From NCBI GenBank assembly GCA_013399875.1, contig VXAZ01004636.1, positions 1,821,945-1,885,944 on the forward strand: a stretch of DNA of 64,000 bases, in the 5' to 3' direction. The translations under genes and the position numbers were made by a program. The stretch comes from Gymnorhina tibicen (Eukaryota > Chordata > Aves > Passeriformes > Artamidae). This document shows positions 57,101 through 63,100 of the stretch, one piece after another. Position 1 is the first letter of the stretch. Each line of letters starts with the position of its first letter. The notes below the pieces were generated by a model. The model made no database searches. It was given only the letters and a program-made list of their open reading frames with translations, and was not told where the DNA came from.

Positions 57101-60100
57101 CCAAAGCTTGTTAAATCAATCTAGTATTCAAAAATATGTAATCTTTAAACTTGTCTGGGTACACTATCACAGCAATTCCTAAGTCGACCTTCACCTGAGA
57201 AAACAAGCAGTGCTCCCTGCCTCACTCCATTCTGGTTTAGTCAGGCTGCCCTACAGGTTTTGTTACGCTGGGGTTTGCACTGCATCTCCCCAGAAACGTG
57301 CTTGCACTCTGCAAATGAGGCTCACCTCATAGCTCAAAATGTTCCCAGAGAAAAACCCCAACGCAAACCACAACTGCTCTCAGGCATATTTTAACTTGAC
57401 CTTACCTGTCCTTTTGATAAGCTTTCCCATCTATCAGGACCTTGGGGTAGAAGAGAATGTAGCAATTCCATTCTCTCTCGCAATGGAGGAAGTAGCATAG
57501 TTGCTCCAACTGACAAAGTCTCAATTACAACCTAAAATTGGAGCAGCAGAAAATACTTCTTGAGTGGAGAAGGGGGAATACTCTTGTATCCTTAAAAAAT
57601 ACTGTACATCACAAATGATATATCCCAAATATCTGCTTAATTTCATTTAATATCAGTATTCTTCCACACAATAGCACACTAATTTTTATGCTGTGATGCA
57701 AACGTGCAGTACATTGAAGGAGTGAAACAAGACCAAGGAAAGTTGCTGTTTCCTGTAAGAGTGCATCTTAAGAGAATTACTCAACCTCGTTAGTTACTCA
57801 ATCCACAACAATAACATTTTAGGTTCATTATTACAAGGAAGAATAATTTAAAAGTTACAAAATAAAACAGCTTTTTGAAATTCTTATGCAAACATTCTCC
57901 TCTGCTTTCAGATCATAAAACAGTGATGGTGACTACATTTTTTAATTTCAATGAGTAAAACTGGCAAGTCAGAATCGTTCAGAAAATCAGATAAATACCT
58001 AACTACACAGTCAGAAAAAAAAGAGAAGAGAGTAGTACAATTTTTGCACGTAAACAACAAGGCATTACTTACTTCCTGAATTTCATCAGGGACAGAAGAG
58101 TCCATCAGTCTGAACAAGAGGTTTCGAAGAGGACCAGCCTGCCGGCCAAGAATGCTGGTGGCTACACCCCCCGCCAGTGCAAGTGCAAGGTGATTAGAAA
58201 GCAGCTTCAAACACAATTTAAGAAAATTGTGATGTTCCCTGTAAAAGAAATACCTGTTTACCTCTCCTATTATTAGCATTACTCCCTTCCACTTATTTGT
58301 GCACTAAGCTTTTAATTCTCCTTTGATTTTTCATACCAGAAAGGCAAGTAAATTCCAACTAGAAGTTTAAGGAAACTCCTCTGAGAAAGTTACCGCTAAT
58401 CTGCTTAAAAGAACAAAAACTTAAACTAGAATAGAGAAGTGTATTTGTGGACAATAGTTGCAAGAGGCATTCACTTTAGATTAGTAGTCCCATGAATTAT
58501 GAGGCAAAACCATCCCAAAAGAGAGAAATAAACAATAACATTATACACAGAGGAGAAAAAACTTTTAAGAATTAATAAATGTAATCTTCTCTCAGAAGAT
58601 TTAGGAGTACAACAATTGGGTTAAAAACAAAGTGTCAGGATATTCATTTCTAGTCTTCTTAAAAAAAAATTTGAAACACTGGTTACAGGAGTAAGAACTG
58701 ACAACACAGAAACAGCAAATGCATTTCAACTACATACAAAAATGTGTTTCAACGGAAAACTCTGAAGTAAAGCATTTAATTCATTGCATAATGAATATAA
58801 ATTTCAGACTAAAAATCCTGCTACATTTGAGACACTGTAAAGCTCCTCTGTTACAGAAAGGCACTGGAGTAATTCTAAACAAATGGCACCTGAGTGAGCA
58901 AGTAAACCAGACTTATGTTTGTTAAAGAATAGAATAACCAAGACTAAGCCATGCACCACTGCTGGAAAGAAAAAACAAATACAAAAATCTGTAACATGCA
59001 TATGCTGTATGTACCTTGATGAAGGAAAAGGAAGAGGAGGAATTTCACTGTTAATTTTGTCACAGTAGTGCTCGAGAAAAGAACGAAGATGTGAAAAGGT
59101 ACTTTCTTCAAGGTCGACACAATAGGGTCTGTGCCATGCCACAACTTGCCTGGAATCAAACATCAAAGTAAATTACCTTCTGGAAATACTTAACTGCTTT
59201 AATAAATTAATAGTTTAAGCAGGTTGAATACACACTTAACTAAACCAGCTTCTTTCTTAGAGCAAACTAGTACAACTATGGCAGACCAACTTCCTGACCC
59301 ATGAAGGTATTTTCTACTCTCTTTCCTGTAAAACTCTTTACAATCAAACACTCCACATTTATGGACAAAAACACCTCAAGGCCATAAATCTGAAGCCATA
59401 TGCATTTAATGTGATTCGTGCAAAGGCTGAGCAGTACTCACAAAGCTGGTTTTAGCACAAATGTCAGATTAGAGACTTTGATAAAATGCAGGAAGAACTC
59501 AAAAGGGGAAGTACCACTCAGTCCTATTTGAGTCTCACTATTTCCCTAGTTGATAGCTCTCCTGAAAACAGGGCATTTGAAATTCTTTTTGAATTATCTT
59601 CCAAATACTAAGTTTTTCTGTTCCTTTGTATTAATCCATACATAAAGGTTTACTGGTTCACTTCAATCACTTGCTAACATCTTTGGTGTAAAAGTGTTAT
59701 TTGAGTTATTGTATATTAATAACAAAACTATTTATTTAGGTACCTATTTTTAGTTTAACAGGTAACCATACAGAAAGATCTGTAAATGCACCTCAGTAAT
59801 TTGTCTGAACTTCCCCCTTTCCCAAAGTCTCCCGATTAGTGTACTCCTTATTACACTAAAAGAAACTTCCCAAGCCATAAAAAAATCCCCTCAGAAGCAA
59901 AAAATAAAAAATACTGAATTGTTTCACCTCCCCCTGACTAATTTGTCAATTTTTAGTAAACAGAGGTAGGTTTTGTCTAACTGCACAAAAGAAACGTTCC
60001 TATACAAAGAAATATCCACATCTTTAGTGCTGATACATTTTCACTTGTAACATGCAACAATTAGAGAAGATGAGGGAGGAAAGAGGAGAGGAAAAAGACT

Positions 60101-63100
60101 TTCCAGACCAAAACATTATAACCAGAATGCTTCACACACATGATGTGGGAACGCCATCAGGAAATAGTTACATGTATCCCAAAGTGGACTTGTATAAAAG
60201 AATAAAGTTATACCTGTCCCAAATGTCATTGTTACCTGTCCCTTGGAAGAGCTGTCCAGGCAAGGCTATGGGATGTTCCTGCTGAAATCTGTTGAATTGC
60301 AACTCCATCTAGACCACTTACTTTCTTCGGTTTAGTAATGGGGCCAGTAGAGTTTCCCTGACCACACTGTCCCATCGAATTGTTACCCCAAGCATAAACC
60401 TCATTATCTATAAACATAAATAAAGCAGAAAACAAAAGCTGAGATACAACTGCTTTTGATTAAGAGGAGGATTATGTATTTTTACGCCTTATTCCCTTTA
60501 CCGTGAGAAAGTGCCAAACAGTGACTGTCCCCAATGGAAATGTCAACTATTCTGGTAGCAGCCAGCTCTTCAATGAGCTTGGGTCTGAGAGCAGTCGCCT
60601 CCGAGGAGCCACAGCCAAGGCAGGCCCCGCAGCCCCACGCATAAACCTGGAGCAAACCAACCACAAAACAGCTGCAGGTCAGACTTGTGGTACTGGTGAG
60701 CAAAACAAACAACATCCCAGCAAACCACCCGCACGATAACTGCAATTACACTTTCAACACAACGTGCACAGGACTTCCCTGACTGGAACACACATCTCAT
60801 TCAGTGTTCCTTCCCCCAGCCACTGAGGTGACTGGCCACAGAGCACAGCACTGGGGAGGCTGCTGCAGGAAAACAAACTGCTACAGTGAATGTCAACAAT
60901 CTAAATCTCCACTTTGAAAATGCACTGCCTTTGAGCCACAGAGCTGAGGGTGGGGAGGTCAGTTGGGTTACACACGTGGAAATGCTTATTGGATTGCATG
61001 TATCCATCATGCCAGGAAGGGCCCTCCTTTACCACCTCAACATTCATCTCCAAGCTTTCCTGAGATTTTTCAGATCAGAAGTAAAACTTTCAGTTAACAC
61101 CTATATTCTAATATACACATACATTTTAAAAACCTCACCTGAGTTGGTTACTGTATTAAAAATTACAAGCATTTCACTGCTGTTTGTTTCTTGAATCCAA
61201 TTTGATTTTACACTGGTTACATTTATTAACCTAAAAATACTACATTTACTGTGACTAAGCAAGAATCTTGAAAAGCGTGTTTTAGATGACTCTTAGCACA
61301 CTTTGAATTACTCTTGTGCATTAGGTACTTCAATCTCTAACCAAGAACTTCACTTCTACTTAAGTACTAGTTGAACATTTTCCCAACAGTCAACATAAGA
61401 AATGCTGAGATAATGTGAACTCACATCTTCTTCATCAGCTCTCATAATTTGAGTGAAAACCTGGTTTTGCCTACCTGCCCTGTTGATGTCAAGGCAAGTG
61501 AAGACTGGCTTCCAGCACAAACTTTTCGAATAAACATTCCTTGCAAGGCTTCTATAACTTTAGGTTTATATACTCTATTTGTATCACCATGACCAAGTTT
61601 GCCTGCAAAAGGAGGAAACACAACTGGAAGGTATTTTCAATGGAGAGACAATAATTAAAAGTATCCAAAAGAATTCTTTTTGGGTTACAAAAAAAATGTC
61701 AGAGTGGATTTTTAAAATTAAAACATATTACATATTTTATAAAACCTATTCTCTTTCAATTACAGCAACTACAGACCTGAAGAAATATATATTTATTATA
61801 GTCTATTTTAAAATTGAAATACTAATCCCAGGCAGTTTAAATGTAATAGTTTGTAGGATGTGAACAGCTCCTGTCATATCATGAGTGAGCTTATTTGAAA
61901 GTCATCAGCACAACATTTTTTTTTCAGAATTGTTCATCCATTCGCTGACCCTTCTGAAACCATAATTGTTCATCCATTCACTGACCCACTGTGAAACCCC
62001 TCCCCTACTGAAAATCCTTTTTTAAACCCTATAATCTTGCAGGTGAACTTCAAATATTGTATTTAGATTTTGTAAGAATCCTTTCCTTGAACAGCTACCA
62101 AATGACAAATAAAAACCAGAACCAAACTGCAAGGAGTACTGAAACTATGAGGAAGATGGAATAAGACAAAAATTACTACCAAAACATTAGTTTTACCTAC
62201 CATTGTCTCCTCCTCCAAACGACCACACTGTTCTCCCATCTTTAGACAGAGCTATTGTGTGTGAACTGCCACAGGAAACCTCTCCTACATTGCTTATATC
62301 TTTTACTAAAGTTGGAATGTTGCGGCTGTTGCTGTCACCATGACCTAAGGAAAAAAGAAAAAAGTACTTTCTTTTTGTGAAGATTTAAGTTGTATTTCTG
62401 TTTTGCAATCATAAGATTTTGCAAATTTCACGTGTATTGCAGTCATCACAAATCATGATTTCTGCCCACTTTTTGGAAAGATTCATAGTAAGGTTTGGAA
62501 GACATCTGTGGTAAAGTTAAAGATCTAATCTTTATGACATAGTCCAGAACACCTGTTCATATCTCAGTGCCGCTAAAACTTATGATTATTTTCTACCCAG
62601 CTGAAAAGAAATAGAAAGAATTGCTAGTACAATGGCCTTTAATACCAGTTGATTAGGTAGCTAGACCTACCAAAATTGGGCAGCAGGTATCCTGCACAGC
62701 ATGAGGAAGCTGCAAATAAGGGCGCTTTGTCACTCCCGTCAATACTGCACAGACAGAACAGATCAACCCCTCAGCTGCCTTTAGACAGCCACAGCTCTAA
62801 CGGGTCCTTTCCACAGAAACCAAATACATTACAGCTATCACCTACTTTTTATAAAGTTTTATTTCTACTAAACTACAGAAATTCTATGGATATGGAAGAA
62901 AAATGGAGAAGAGAGGAAGATTAACACCGCTGGTATTCGTAACTGATTAAATATGAACAACTTCCTATAACCTAATGAAACATTACTTTTTAGCTGCGTG
63001 CTGGAACTCACCACTGCACACTCCAAGACCCCCAAAACCCATCAAAACTCCACATTAATCTAAAACTCAAGGAGAACGTTTCCACAATTCCCACCAAAAT